Shown here in pieces: positions 34,399 to 43,650 of a stretch of DNA of 64,000 nucleotides. The stretch comes from JACMLD01 sp044227095. GTDB lineage: Bacteria; Bacteroidota; Bacteroidia; Chitinophagales; Chitinophagaceae. The DNA is taken from positions 868,001-932,000 of the forward strand of contig JBGAFV010000001.1 in NCBI GenBank assembly GCA_044227095.1, in the 5' to 3' direction. Position 1 is the stretch's first letter. Each line of letters begins with the position of its first letter. Position numbers and translations under genes: made by a program. The notes beneath the pieces are model-generated. The model was not told the origin of the DNA. It ran no database searches and saw only the letters and a list, made by a program, of their open reading frames with translations.

Positions 34399-37300
34399 TC
34401 AGAATCCTGCAGATAGACCAAAAGAAATGGTTCTAATCTGCGGAGCAACTGCAGCATCTACACCCAAAGAGCTGATGTTATCAGGATCAGATCCTTTGTA
34501 TTTGGTCCATACATACACATTTTGCGCTTGTGCAAAAAGCTTTATAGATTTTACATAGCCCTTAGTCCATTGATCAATGCTCTTTGGATTAATTGTGTAG
34601 GTAAACACAATGTTTTGCAAACGCAAATAATCGCCTTTTTCTACAAACCTTGAATTGGCATTGCTGGTTTGGTTCATATTAGCAGCTAAACCATAATACA
34701 ATCTTGGAACATCAGTAACCTGTCCTGGCGTAGTCCATCTGTTCATTATGTCTTTACCATTGTTTTGGAAGCTCATGTTAAATAATGCTTCTTGGCGTGT
34801 ATAGTTCATGATTTTGTTACCGCCAGAATAACGGAACATGAAGTCTAGACCAAATTGTTTATAGCTGAAAGAGTTGCTGAAAGCGCCATACCATGTTGGT
34901 GTACTTGTACCCAGGTTTGTTTTATCAGTAGAAGCAAGAGAAGATGCTGCACCTACAGCACCAGTTACTTTATCAGCAAGGTAGAAATTACCTACCGTAC
35001 CTGCAGATGCATTTGTATTGTACTGAACAATAGAACCATCTGCTTTATACCACATGGCATTACCATTAGCCTGGTTTACACCAGCAGACTGGTAACCATA
35101 AATAATATTGATAGGATCTCCTACACGTGTAACATTGTATGTGCTTGCAATGTTTGACACAGGCACACCACCTACATTATACAGGGCGGTAATTTTATTA
35201 GTAACTTTTGAATAGTTTACATTGAAATCCCAGCTAAAGTCATGGCTTTTCATAATGTTACCACTCAAAGAAAGTTCAATACCCCTGTTTTGTAATTTTC
35301 CGATGTTCTGCGGAATTGTTCCACCTAACAAATCAAGAGAACCTACAAGGCCGGCGCTTAATGGCTGCGGAACGTTTAATACCAGGTTATCAACGTCGTT
35401 CAGGAACCAGTCGGCAGTAAAGTTGAACCTGTTTTTGAACAAGCCCAATTCTATACCTATATCATATTTAGAACTGGTTTCCCATTGCAAATCTGCATTA
35501 CCCACACCAGAAGGATTAATAGCACCGATATTGCCATACAATGCAGCGCCAAAAGTAGTAAGGTAAGGATAGCCACTTAATGCGTTACCTACTTTAGCAT
35601 AAGATGCTTTTAGTTTTGCTTCGCTGAACCATGTATTCAGGAATGATGAATTCTGCCAGAAACTTTCCTGAGAAGGGCGCCATCCTATTGAGTAACCAGG
35701 GAAAGTACCATATTTCTTGCCTGGTGCAAGTGAGCTTTGTCCATCCCTGCGGATTGTTCCCTGTATAAAGTATTTGTTTTTGAAATCGTAGTTAAAACGT
35801 CCGAATAAAGAACTGAAACCGGTATTATCCAAATTACCGCCAACGCTCTGTACGCCGTTTGAATTTGAAATTACGTTCTGTCCTACAAAGAATGGATCTG
35901 AGATTGGGGTTCCGTCTGCAGAAAACCATTTGTAAGTTTGTTTCTGAACTTCATTACCTGCAGTTACATAAAAATTATGTCCTTTAAGAGAAAGGTTATA
36001 ATTGAAATAGTTTGACCAAACCAAACGCAACCAGTTCTGTGTTGCATTGTAGTTTTCACCTTTACCAAATCCATCACCATGATAAGGGTTAAGGCCCTGG
36101 TAACTGTAATCATTCAACATGTCAATACCAACTTGTGTACGCAGTTTAAGACCTTTTACAATTGATGCTTCCAAATAAGCATTGTCCATAATGCGGTACT
36201 TGTCAGAATAATATTTATCAGCCCTTAAAGTATAGGCCGTATTGCTGAAGTTATCATCAATAGTAGATCCGTTAGGTCCTTTATCCATCTGGTTTGCTGT
36301 TGGAGCAAGAATGTTATAACCAGAAAGTGTATTAGCATAAGGAGAAACGTTTGGCAGCAAACGCAATGTAGAAGCGATTGATCCACCTAAAGCATTAGAA
36401 CCTTCATTCTGGCCATAGTCCTGCTGTCTTGAAATTGATAAATTGTTACCAACTTTAATAAACTTGTTCAGCTCATGGTCAAGGTTCATTCTTATACGGT
36501 AAGCCCTGTTAAGATTGCTTACAATAATACCTTTCTGATTAGAATAGTTGAAAGAAAGATAATAAGCAGTTTTGTCGCTACCACCCTGGATGCTTAAAGT
36601 TTGGCTTTGTACAAAAGCATTGTTGTTCATTACTGCTTTCTGCCAATCTGTATCAGATGTATCTGCACTTGCATTTACACCAGCCCTGATAGGCTGACCG
36701 GCATTGGTTAATTTTTCATTTGCAATCAGCTCAAATTGTTTTGCATTCAGCAAGTCAAATTTCTTTGCTATGCTGCTAAATCCAAAAGATGCATCGTAGC
36801 TAACTTTAGCACGGCCTTTAACACCTTTTTTAGTTGTAATTAAAATAACACCACCAGCAGCTCTTGAACCATAAATTGCAGTAGCTGATCCGTCTTTTAA
36901 TACATCAATTGATTCTATATCGTTAGGGTTAATATCGCCCAAAGTATTTGAGTTACCAACCGCAGCAAGGTTGCCGCTTACCATTGGTACACCATCTACA
37001 ACAATCAAAGGATCGTTATTACCAGTTATAGACTGAATACCCCTGATGCGTATACGTGCAGGCGTGTTTACAGAACCGCCTACATTAGTCACCTGTACAC
37101 CTGGTGCACGGCCGGCCAGTTGTTTATCTACTGACGGGCTCATAAGATTTGCAAACTCTTTGGTATCAATTTTTGCAGAAGAACCGGTAAAGGCTTTTTT
37201 CTGCTGTGTACCGTAACCTACCACCACTACTTCAGACAAGCTTTTGTCTGTAGATACTAGTGAAGCATTGATAACAGTTTTGCTGCCAATGCTAATTTCT

Positions 37301-37539
37301 GTTGCCGAAAGGCCAACAGAAGAAATAACGATTGTTTTTGCTGTAGCTGGCACTGTAAGAGTGAAATTGCCATCTGCATTGGTAGTAGTACCTGTAGTAG
37401 TTCCTTTTACAACTACAGATGCATTGGGTACAGGCGTACCATTAGCATCTGTCACTTTGCCAGTGAGGGTTCTTTGCTGAGCCAAAAGTTGCATAGTGGC
37501 AAACAACAAAACCCCCATCAGGAGCATTAGTTTTCTCAT
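34399..37539 (-). CDS. SusC/RagA-family TonB-linked outer-membrane transporter (pair 2)
   Basis: 1046 residues. A signal peptide (1-20, ends QLLAQ), a carboxypeptidase-regulatory-like domain (about 23-90: TLTGKVTDANGTPVPNASVV), the TonB-box-like SLSEVVVVGYGTQQKKA near 100-116, and the plug (QLAGRAPGVQVTNVGG, PLIVVDGVPMVSGNLAAVG, GSATAIYGSRAAGGVILITT) precede the barrel, which ends QIRTISFGLSAGF. The start region resembles that of the first SusC (both MRKL with AQQRT near residue 20), but the barrels differ strongly. It is first in the pair-2 operon. Confidence 0.96.
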   Translation of the reverse strand: MRKLMLLMGVLLFATMQLLAQQRTLTGKVTDANGTPVPNASVVVKGTTTGTTTNADGNFTLTVPATAKTIVISSVGLSATEISIGSKTVINASLVSTDKSLSEVVVVGYGTQQKKAFTGSSAKIDTKEFANLMSPSVDKQLAGRAPGVQVTNVGGSVNTPARIRIRGIQSITGNNDPLIVVDGVPMVSGNLAAVGNSNTLGDINPNDIESIDVLKDGSATAIYGSRAAGGVILITTKKGVKGRAKVSYDASFGFSSIAKKFDLLNAKQFELIANEKLTNAGQPIRAGVNASADTSDTDWQKAVMNNNAFVQSQTLSIQGGSDKTAYYLSFNYSNQKGIIVSNLNRAYRIRMNLDHELNKFIKVGNNLSISRQQDYGQNEGSNALGGSIASTLRLLPNVSPYANTLSGYNILAPTANQMDKGPNGSTIDDNFSNTAYTLRADKYYSDKYRIMDNAYLEASIVKGLKLRTQVGIDMLNDYSYQGLNPYHGDGFGKGENYNATQNWLRLVWSNYFNYNLSLKGHNFYVTAGNEVQKQTYKWFSADGTPISDPFFVGQNVISNSNGVQSVGGNLDNTGFSSLFGRFNYDFKNKYFIQGTIRRDGQSSLAPGKKYGTFPGYSIGWRPSQESFWQNSSFLNTWFSEAKLKASYAKVGNALSGYPYLTTFGAALYGNIGAINPSGVGNADLQWETSSKYDIGIELGLFKNRFNFTADWFLNDVDNLVLNVPQPLSAGLVGSLDLLGGTIPQNIGKLQNRGIELSLSGNIMKSHDFSWDFNVNYSKVTNKITALYNVGGVPVSNIASTYNVTRVGDPINIIYGYQSAGVNQANGNAMWYKADGSIVQYNTNASAGTVGNFYLADKVTGAVGAASSLASTDKTNLGTSTPTWYGAFSNSFSYKQFGLDFMFRYSGGNKIMNYTRQEALFNMSFQNNGKDIMNRWTTPGQVTDVPRLYYGLAANMNQTSNANSRFVEKGDYLRLQNIVFTYTINPKSIDQWTKGYVKSIKLFAQAQNVYVWTKYKGSDPDNISSLGVDAAVAPQIRTISFGLSAGF

Positions 37540-37561
37540 GTTTAACTTTATTTGGTTTACT

Positions 37562-37594
37562 AAAAAATAAGGGGTTTTACGAGTATCGTAAAAC
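37562..37594 (-). terminator. Probable terminator of the MMPL gene
   Basis: On the minus strand a 9-bp perfect stem (GTTTTACGA/TCGTAAAAC, loop of 3; 37574-37594) is followed after a CCCC stretch by a T-rich run. It lies between the MMPL stop (37638) and the second susC start (37539). Confidence 0.45.
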
Positions 37595-37637
37595 AGACAT
37601 GATAAAAGACAGTTAAACTTGGTAAATGCTGCGTTAA

Positions 37638-39992
37638 TTAACCCTTTTTTAATCTCTTTTTTAGACTATTGATTAATAATGCTGGCAACAAGATAAGATT
37701 AGTAAAAGTTGCCACTATAAGTGTGAGAGAAGTAAGCCAACCTAGCGACTGTGTACTTCCAAACCCGCTGAAACAGAATATAATAAAACCTGCCGCCAGC
37801 ACAAGTGAGGTATATATAATGCTAATGCCCGTGGAATGAATGGTTTTAACCACAAGCTGTTTTTGGTCTAAGTCACTGCCTTTTTGTTCCTGCTTATAAT
37901 TAACGAGGAAACGAATGGTAATATCTATAGCAATACCCAATGCTATACTGAATACCAATACGGTTGACGGCTTTAGCGCCACGCCTACCCAACCCATTAC
38001 ACCTGCAGTTATAACAAGCGGTATAAGATTGGGTATTAAAGAACAAAAAAGTATTCTTACAGATCGGAACAAATAGAGCATGCACAAAGCAATAAGGCCA
38101 AATGCCCATAGAATGCTATCTTTCAACCCTTTAATAATAAAACTGCTGCCTTCAAGAAAAGTAACGCTTGCGCCAGTTAGTGTTACCGAATATTTGGTTG
38201 TATCAAAATAATGGTTGGCCTGATCTTGAATTTGGTCTAACAAGACCGGTAGCTTTTTGCTACCAACATCGGCCATATTTACACTAATGCGTGCCTTTTG
38301 CTTGCTGCTATCCATAAATGAACTCAGCAATTTTGTAAGATTTCCCCCATCGCCGCCGCCAGCTACCTTTTTAGTATTAAGATAAGATGCAAGAAAACTG
38401 ATATCAAAAGAATTGGGCAATCCATAATTACTGCTATCACCATCATAATAAGCCTGACGAACAAATTTTAATCCTTCAACAAGCGATAAAGGTTTGCCGG
38501 TTTCCGGCAACGATGCTATGTATTGCGATAAAGAATCTATTTGTCCAAAAATTTGCAAAGGGTTTTTGCGCAAACCATTTTTTTGCTTGGTATCAATTAC
38601 AATCTCTAAAGGCATTACACCTTTAAAATTTTTTTCGAAAAATTTTAAGTCGGTATAAATTTTATCTGTCTTTGGCAAATCATCTACAATAAATCCTTCA
38701 GATCTCAAACGAAAAATACCAGCTATAGCCAGAAAAAGCACAACAGTTGTTGCCCCATAAATTATTCCGCGGTGGTTAAGTGCCCACAGTTCTAACTTAT
38801 CTAAGAGTGCTTGCAGCCATTTGTTTTCTAAATATTTTGTATGCCTTTCTTTTGGTTCGGGCAGGTAAGAAAGAACAGCGGGTATTAATATGAGCGATAT
38901 AAAAAACAATAAAAAGATATTGATACCGGCCACTGCACCAAATTCTTTTAAAATAGGGCTTTTGGTTAACGCAAATACAGCAAAACCAATTGCAGCAGCT
39001 ATATTGCAAAACAGGGTTACAATGCCCATTTTGCTTATCATCTTTACCAGCGATTCATTTTTGTTTTTCGATTCTATGTAAGAGATATGGTATTTATTGA
39101 GGAAATAAATACAGTTGGGTATGCCAATAACAACAATTAATGGTGGAATAAGAACAGTAAGAAGGCTGATTTTATACGTAAATAGGTGAAGTGTTCCTAC
39201 ACTCCAAACCACGCCTGTAAGCACCACTACAAGAGACAATAACATTGTGCTGAAACTCCTGAAAAATATAATAAGGATGATGGCAGAAAGCAATACAGAA
39301 CCAATTAAAAACCATTTCATTTCTTTTTTCATCCTGTCTGCAAGCTGGGTACGTATCAGCGGAAGTCCGCTGTAGTGCATTTCTATAGAATATTTTTTCC
39401 CAAATGCTTCTGCAGCATCAACAACATGACCTACCACAACTGTTCTTTCTTTGGATAGTAACACATCTTTATTAATGCGTACTGCCATCAGTGTGGCATT
39501 GGTTTGCGGATTGTACAATACGTTTTTATAAAATGGCAGGCTGAAAAATAAATTTTTGCTGCTATCAAAATGCTGAATGCTTACTGCATCCGAACTGGTT
39601 GAAGGAATTTTTAAATCAAAAATATTTTCCGCCTTCAAACCAGCAACAGAATCTTTTACAAGTGTAACTGTACCGGGAATGCTGAGAATGTTTTCTACGC
39701 CTTTAATAGTTTTTAGTTGTGAACCTAATGCTGCAAAATCCCTGAACACTTTTTCATTAAACAAATCTGGTGTTTGCAAACCTATTACCAGCATATTGCC
39801 ATCTTCACCAAACTGCTTGCGGAAACGCTGGTAATCTGCAAATTTTGCATTGTCGGTTGGTATAGCTCCGGTAAAATCATAACTCAACTGAACTTTAGAT
39901 GCATGCCAGCCCATAAAAGCGGTAACAATGGCCAGGAATATCAGTAAAGCAAGTTTATTCTTTAATACAAATCGGGCAATGGATTCCCACAT
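37638..39992 (-). CDS. MMPL/RND-superfamily transporter
   Basis: 784 residues. The RND-like layout is a membrane helix at about 14-31, a large periplasmic loop (32-225), five to six helices (226-375), another helix near 405-425, a second loop (426-610), and five or six helices to 775. The protein is about the length of the hydrophobe/amphiphile RND and MMPL families. Conserved segments include GIPNCIYFLNKYH in the first helix bundle and SIALGIAIDITIRFLVNY in the second. Members export lipids, hopanoids or drugs using proton force. There is no adjacent membrane-fusion or outer-membrane partner. It follows serS by 51 bp and may share a transcript with it. Confidence 0.88.
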   Translation of the reverse strand: MWESIARFVLKNKLALLIFLAIVTAFMGWHASKVQLSYDFTGAIPTDNAKFADYQRFRKQFGEDGNMLVIGLQTPDLFNEKVFRDFAALGSQLKTIKGVENILSIPGTVTLVKDSVAGLKAENIFDLKIPSTSSDAVSIQHFDSSKNLFFSLPFYKNVLYNPQTNATLMAVRINKDVLLSKERTVVVGHVVDAAEAFGKKYSIEMHYSGLPLIRTQLADRMKKEMKWFLIGSVLLSAIILIIFFRSFSTMLLSLVVVLTGVVWSVGTLHLFTYKISLLTVLIPPLIVVIGIPNCIYFLNKYHISYIESKNKNESLVKMISKMGIVTLFCNIAAAIGFAVFALTKSPILKEFGAVAGINIFLLFFISLILIPAVLSYLPEPKERHTKYLENKWLQALLDKLELWALNHRGIIYGATTVVLFLAIAGIFRLRSEGFIVDDLPKTDKIYTDLKFFEKNFKGVMPLEIVIDTKQKNGLRKNPLQIFGQIDSLSQYIASLPETGKPLSLVEGLKFVRQAYYDGDSSNYGLPNSFDISFLASYLNTKKVAGGGDGGNLTKLLSSFMDSSKQKARISVNMADVGSKKLPVLLDQIQDQANHYFDTTKYSVTLTGASVTFLEGSSFIIKGLKDSILWAFGLIALCMLYLFRSVRILFCSLIPNLIPLVITAGVMGWVGVALKPSTVLVFSIALGIAIDITIRFLVNYKQEQKGSDLDQKQLVVKTIHSTGISIIYTSLVLAAGFIIFCFSGFGSTQSLGWLTSLTLIVATFTNLILLPALLINSLKKRLKKG

Positions 39993-40043
39993 AGGTTAAT
40001 ATTGAAATGATGAAACTGTAAAATGAGAACGTCAACACAACCA

Positions 40044-41309
40044 TTAAGAAATTGAAGCAGCACCAAAATAATTATGCAAAACTTTGGGCAGCTTTATACT
40101 ATTTTCTCCCTGGTTATTTTCCAGCAAACACGCCACAATTCTCGGCAACGCCAATGAGCTGCCGTTGAGTGTATGCACCAACTGCATTTTTCCTGCTGCA
40201 TCTTTAAACCTTGCCTTTAAACGATTGGCCTGGTAACTTTCAAAATTACTTACAGAACTTACTTCCAGCCATTTTTGCTGAGCAGCGCTGTATACTTCAA
40301 AATCGTAAGTAAGTGCAGAAGTAAAACCCATATCTCCACCACATAATTTTAAAATGCGGTAAGGAAGTTCCAGCGATTGCAAAAGGTTCTCTACATGCAC
40401 TACCATTTCTTCCAGCACATCATAACTTTTATCTGGAGAAACCATTTGCACAATTTCTACTTTTTCAAATTGATGAAGGCGGTTTAAGCCACGCACATCT
40501 TTACCATAGCTGCCTGCTTCTCTTCTAAAACATGGTGTGTATGCCGTCATCTTAACCGGAAAATCTGTTTCCTTTAAAATAACATCTCTATAAATATTTG
40601 TTACCGGCACTTCAGCTGTAGGAATAAGATAAAAATTATCTTCTGTTACATGATACATCTGTCCTTCTTTATCGGGCAGTTGACCTGTACCATAAGCAGA
40701 TGCCTCATTAACAACAAAAGGCGGCAATACTTCCATATAACCTGCAGCAGTGTTGTAATCAAGAAAATATTGAATTAATGCCCTTTGCAATTTTGCACCT
40801 TTATTAATATACACCGGAAATCCGCTGCCGGTTATTTTATTGCCCAGTTCAAAATTGATAAGATTGTATTTAGTAGTAAGATCCCAATGCGGTACTGCAC
40901 CTGCATGCAAAGCAGGTTTGCTGCCACCTTCTCTTACCACTACATTGTCTTCTGGTGTTTTACCGGGTGGTACTTTTTCTGAAGGCAGGTTTGGAAGCAA
41001 ATACAAAATGGCTTCAATATTTTTTTCAGCTTCGTTCAGTTTATCAGGTGCTAATTGCGTTTTCCATTCTGCAACCTTAGCTTTTGCCTGTTCTGCTTTT
41101 TCTTTTTCGCCCTTAGCCATAAACTGGCCAATTTCTTTTGATGAAGCATTAATTTTCGCCTGTATCTCTTCCTGTTCAAGCTGGTATTGTCTGCGCTTTT
41201 CATCCCATTTCAGCAGCTCGTCTACAAGTTCGGGCTGTTTAAAATTTCTTACCGCCAGCCTTTGCTTAACCAGTTCTGCATTTTGCTTTATAAAAGCCAC
41301 CTGTAACAT
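40044..41309 (-). CDS. serS: Seryl-tRNA synthetase
   Basis: 421 residues from the ATG at 41309 (MLQVAFIKQNAELVKQRL), which fits the normal N-terminus; a longer frame to 41363 is open but not conserved. The N-terminal coiled-coil arm spans about 35-105. The catalytic domain has motif 2 CFRREAGSYGKDVRGLNRLH and motif 3 within HTLNGSSLALPRIVACLLEN. The enzyme charges tRNA(Ser) with serine and also provides Ser-tRNA(Sec) in general. A -7 box (TACCTTTG) lies 18 bp upstream on the minus strand. The MMPL gene follows. Confidence 0.97.
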   Translation of the reverse strand: MLQVAFIKQNAELVKQRLAVRNFKQPELVDELLKWDEKRRQYQLEQEEIQAKINASSKEIGQFMAKGEKEKAEQAKAKVAEWKTQLAPDKLNEAEKNIEAILYLLPNLPSEKVPPGKTPEDNVVVREGGSKPALHAGAVPHWDLTTKYNLINFELGNKITGSGFPVYINKGAKLQRALIQYFLDYNTAAGYMEVLPPFVVNEASAYGTGQLPDKEGQMYHVTEDNFYLIPTAEVPVTNIYRDVILKETDFPVKMTAYTPCFRREAGSYGKDVRGLNRLHQFEKVEIVQMVSPDKSYDVLEEMVVHVENLLQSLELPYRILKLCGGDMGFTSALTYDFEVYSAAQQKWLEVSSVSNFESYQANRLKARFKDAAGKMQLVHTLNGSSLALPRIVACLLENNQGENSIKLPKVLHNYFGAASIS

Positions 41310-41326
41310 TTCAATAAAATTTGCGG

Positions 41327-41334
41327 CAAAGGTA
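41327..41334 (-). promoter_or_regulatory. -7 box (TACCTTTG) of serS
   Basis: Complement of 41327-41334 reads TACCTTTG. The predicted start near 41322 gives a leader of about 12 nt. A TTTG lies 26 nt upstream, slightly outside the usual spacing. Confidence 0.4.
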
Positions 41335-41450
41335 ATTGTTTGGGTGCATTTTAGTAATGGCAAATTGCCGCGGAGTCAGCGTATTAACATTCAATCTGCG
41401 TAATAATTAAAACGCAGTATTTGCATAGCTTTAGTAAAAAATTTACCGTT

Positions 41451-41786
41451 ATGATAGATCAAACCATGATTACCACAAGTATTGAACTTAATGGTTACCG
41501 TGTTACAAAAAACCTTGGCGTAGTAAGAGGCATTACTGTAAGATCCAGAAGCTTATTGGGCAATATGGCCGGTGGTTTTCAATCGCTTTTTGGCGGCACC
41601 ATTTCTATTTATGTTGATTTATGCGAAAAAACCAGGCATGAAGCTTTTCAATTAATGATGCAACACGCAGCAGAACGAGGCGCAAATGCTATCATCAATA
41701 TGCGGTACGATGCCAATGAAGTAATGAATGGTATTACAGAAGTACTGGCTTATGGTACAGCTGTACAGGTAGAAAAAGCCGTTTAA
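41451..41786 (+). CDS. YbjQ/DUF74-family protein
   Basis: 111 residues from the ATG at 41451 (MIDQTMITTSIELNGYRV); an upstream TTG at 41421 is less likely. Family marks are GYRVTKNLGVVRGITVRSRS, FGGTISIYVDLCEKTRHEAF, ERGANAIINMRYDANEVM and ITEVLAYGTAV. YbjQ proteins form pentamers; the function is unproven despite a heavy-metal-binding label. The TTAA at the stop is shared with the stop of the convergent GNAT gene (41783-41786). Confidence 0.88.
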   Translation: MIDQTMITTSIELNGYRVTKNLGVVRGITVRSRSLLGNMAGGFQSLFGGTISIYVDLCEKTRHEAFQLMMQHAAERGANAIINMRYDANEVMNGITEVLAYGTAVQVEKAV

Positions 41787-42226
41787 TTTTTCTTCTTATA
41801 AATATCTTCTATCACAATACGCATAAGGCGTTCGGGGTTTTGCAATGGTTTAAAGCCAAACTGGGCATACAAACCATGTGCATCTCTTGTTGCCAGTTGC
41901 CAACTCCGAAACCCCTGCAATTCCGGATGGCCCATGATTATTTCCATCAACCATTTGCTTAAACCTTTGCCGCGGTAATTTTCATCTATAAAAACATCGG
42001 CCAGGTAACCAAAAGTAGCATGGTCTGTAACTACTCTTGCAAAACCTACCTGCTTGTTATTTTCATACACACCAAAACACATGGAGTTCTCAATTGATTT
42101 TTTTACAATAGCAACAGGAATATTTTCTGCCCAGTAAGAATGGCTAAGAAACTGGTGCACATACTCAATATTTATTTTGTTTTTATTAGTAGAAATTTGG
42201 AACTGGTCTTTGTAAAAATCCATCAC
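41783..42226 (-). CDS. GNAT-family N-acetyltransferase
   Basis: 147 residues. The GNAT fold is recognisable from FGVYENNKQVGFARVVTDHA (beta-4 region), YLADVFIDENYRGKGLSKWL, which contains the acetyl-CoA-binding R-G-x-G-L turn, and ARDAHGLYAQFGFKPLQNPE near the end. Enzymes of this family transfer acetyl groups from acetyl-CoA to amines; the substrate is unknown. The stop overlaps that of the convergent ybjQ gene by four bases, a tight convergent arrangement. Confidence 0.88.
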   Translation of the reverse strand: MMDFYKDQFQISTNKNKINIEYVHQFLSHSYWAENIPVAIVKKSIENSMCFGVYENNKQVGFARVVTDHATFGYLADVFIDENYRGKGLSKWLMEIIMGHPELQGFRSWQLATRDAHGLYAQFGFKPLQNPERLMRIVIEDIYKKKN

Positions 42227-42314
42227 TTAAAAAATTTTATTGAAGATATTGAATAAGCAGAAACGGTTCCGATAGTTTTATGAACCCAGCAATAGTATTA
42301 CAATTAGGCTTTGG

Positions 42315-42406
42315 TTGCGTCGCACACTTGTACCATATAACATCTTTTAGCAATGTTGTAGCAGCAAGCGATCAACAATGCTTTGCTGTTGAAGTGTGCG
42401 ACGCAA
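42315..42406. repeat. Full copy of the TTGCGTCGCACACTT element (92 bp)
   Basis: Arms 42315-42329 (TTGCGTCGCACACTT) and 42392-42406 (AAGTGTGCGACGCAA) are a perfect 15-bp inverted repeat. Interior words TACCATATAACATC and CTGTTGAAGTG match the copy at 22952-23026. It lies upstream of the gene at 42473, partly inside a longer but non-conserved open frame. Confidence 0.8.
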
Positions 42407-42460
42407 GAAAAGATGCCACCTGTACTTAAGCTGGCAACAAAAAACATTGGTTCATTGCAT

Positions 42461-42468
42461 TATCTTTG
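42461..42468 (+). promoter_or_regulatory. -7 box (TATCTTTG) four bases before the start at 42473
   Basis: TATCTTTG fits TAnnTTTG. The predicted start of transcription coincides with the ATG at 42473, implying a leaderless message. No proper -33 box is visible. Confidence 0.4.
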
Positions 42469-42472
42469 CAAC

Positions 42473-42817
42473 ATGCAAGTACAAGATGATTTACAGGCAA
42501 GGTGGTGGAAACTGGAAGAAAAATTAATGGAACGGTTTAATAAGAAACCAGATATGGAAACTATTCTTTTTCTTATAGGCGTGCAGGAACTTGGCGATAT
42601 AAAAGAAAAGTTTACCAAAGAACAAAAGCAAGACCTGATGCACGTGGCTGTGTGCACTTTATTATCTCCCAGCGGCTATTATGAAATGGAAGGTGTGGAT
42701 GCAGACGGATGGCCACATTACAGGCAATTAAAAGCTCTTCCGGTGATGGATCTTATAGCACAGGAAAATTTTATGAAAGATCATGTGCTGTTGTATTTTG
42801 ATGAGAAAGGATTTTAA
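42473..42817 (+). CDS. Conserved Bacteroidota protein of unknown function
   Basis: 114 residues from the ATG at 42473. The frame is open further upstream (to 42383), but that part is repeat-element DNA, so the internal start is chosen. Visible features are WWKLEEKLMERFNKKPDMET, ILFLIGVQELGDIKEKFTKE, MHVAVCTLLSPSGYYEMEG and DADGWPHYRQLKALP. The sequence is soluble and mostly helical, with no signal peptide or recognised catalytic motif. I believe similar proteins are widespread in Bacteroidota without a known function. It is not SufE: the SufE sulfur-acceptor region is not present. Confidence 0.75.
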   Translation: MQVQDDLQARWWKLEEKLMERFNKKPDMETILFLIGVQELGDIKEKFTKEQKQDLMHVAVCTLLSPSGYYEMEGVDADGWPHYRQLKALPVMDLIAQENFMKDHVLLYFDEKGF

Positions 42818-42838
42818 GAAAGCTGGAAGATGTAAGTG

Positions 42839-42912
42839 TAAGGTATAAGTCTTTAGTGTTAATCAGCGTTTATTTAAGCAACGTTTCAGCATATAAAAGA
42901 CCTTAATACCTT
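42839..42912. repeat. Imperfect inverted repeat upstream of the peptidylprolyl isomerase gene
   Basis: AAGGTATAAGTCTTTAG (about 42840-42856) pairs imperfectly with AAAGACCTTAATACCTT (about 42896-42912). The same AAGGTATAAGG word appears in the purH leader at about 4640, so this may be a repeat family; it could also terminate the gene at 42473. Confidence 0.4.
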
Positions 42913-42940
42913 CAATCCTTTACCTTACGCCTTATATTGT

Positions 42941-43642
42941 ATGAGAAAAGCAACTGTCATTCTTTTATCAGCATTAATATTCACAAACTGTAATCCAAAA
43001 ATTAGCGGTAGCCTGAGAAAGCATGATCTTACCAAGGATGTTGAAATGGTTACAGACAAAGGCACAATGGTAATTCGCCTCTCCGATCTTACACCATTGC
43101 ACCGCAATAATTTTTTACAACTGGTAAAAGACCATTATTACGACAGTATACTTTTTCACCGTGTTATCAATCATTTTATGATACAAGCCGGCGATCCTAA
43201 CAGTAAACATGCAAAGCAGTCTGTTCAATTGGGTGATGGCGGTCCATCTTATACTATTCCTGCAGAAATAAATCCGGTGTTGTTTCATAAGAAAGGCGTT
43301 ATTGCTGCAGCAAGACAAAGCGATGATGTAAACCCTAAAAAAGCCAGCAGCGGAAGCCAGTTTTATATAGTACAGGGAAGAATTTTTACAGATGCGGCAC
43401 TTGATTCTGTTGAAACATTTCGTTTAAAAGGAAAAAAACTACCGGCAACACACAGGTTAGTTTATAAAACAATTGGCGGTACGCCACACCTCGACAGTAC
43501 CTATACTGTATTTGGAGAAGTAATTAGTGGATTAAATGTTATTGACAGTATAGCCGCAGTGCCTACTAGCGGAAGACAGGGCGGCGACAGGCCTTTGCGT
43601 GATGTAAGAATAATAAGTACAAAGCTGGTGAAGAGAAAGTAG
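42941..43642 (+). CDS. Cyclophilin-type peptidylprolyl isomerase, probable lipoprotein
   Basis: 233 residues. The signal MRKATVILLSALIFTNC ends in a lipobox-like LIFTNC, so the protein is probably lipidated at C17. The cyclophilin domain (about 35-230) has DSILFHRVINHFMIQAGDPN, GDGGPSYTIPAEINP, KKASSGSQFYIVQG and STYTVFGEVISGLNVID. The arginine of FHRV and the Q of GSQFYIV are present; the usual LSMA appears as IAAARQ. An insert after IVQG (about 145-180) is longer than in minimal cyclophilins. The enzyme speeds proline isomerisation in periplasmic protein folding. It is convergent with the LOG-family gene across a perfect 24-bp inverted repeat. Confidence 0.92.
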   Translation: MRKATVILLSALIFTNCNPKISGSLRKHDLTKDVEMVTDKGTMVIRLSDLTPLHRNNFLQLVKDHYYDSILFHRVINHFMIQAGDPNSKHAKQSVQLGDGGPSYTIPAEINPVLFHKKGVIAAARQSDDVNPKKASSGSQFYIVQGRIFTDAALDSVETFRLKGKKLPATHRLVYKTIGGTPHLDSTYTVFGEVISGLNVIDSIAAVPTSGRQGGDRPLRDVRIISTKLVKRK

Positions 43643-43650
43643 TATTTCAG

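Noticed and set aside
41283..41363. Longer serS start at 41363
   Set aside because: The extra residues are not like the family, and the -7 box of serS lies within that stretch.
42383..42472. Upstream extension of the gene at 42473
   Set aside because: The extra codons overlap the end of the TTGCGTCGCACACTT repeat element, and the -7 box lies directly before the internal ATG.
42473..42817. SufE (Fe-S assembly) as identity for this small gene
   Set aside because: The size is similar, but the sulfur-acceptor cysteine region and other SufE motifs are absent; it was left as unknown.
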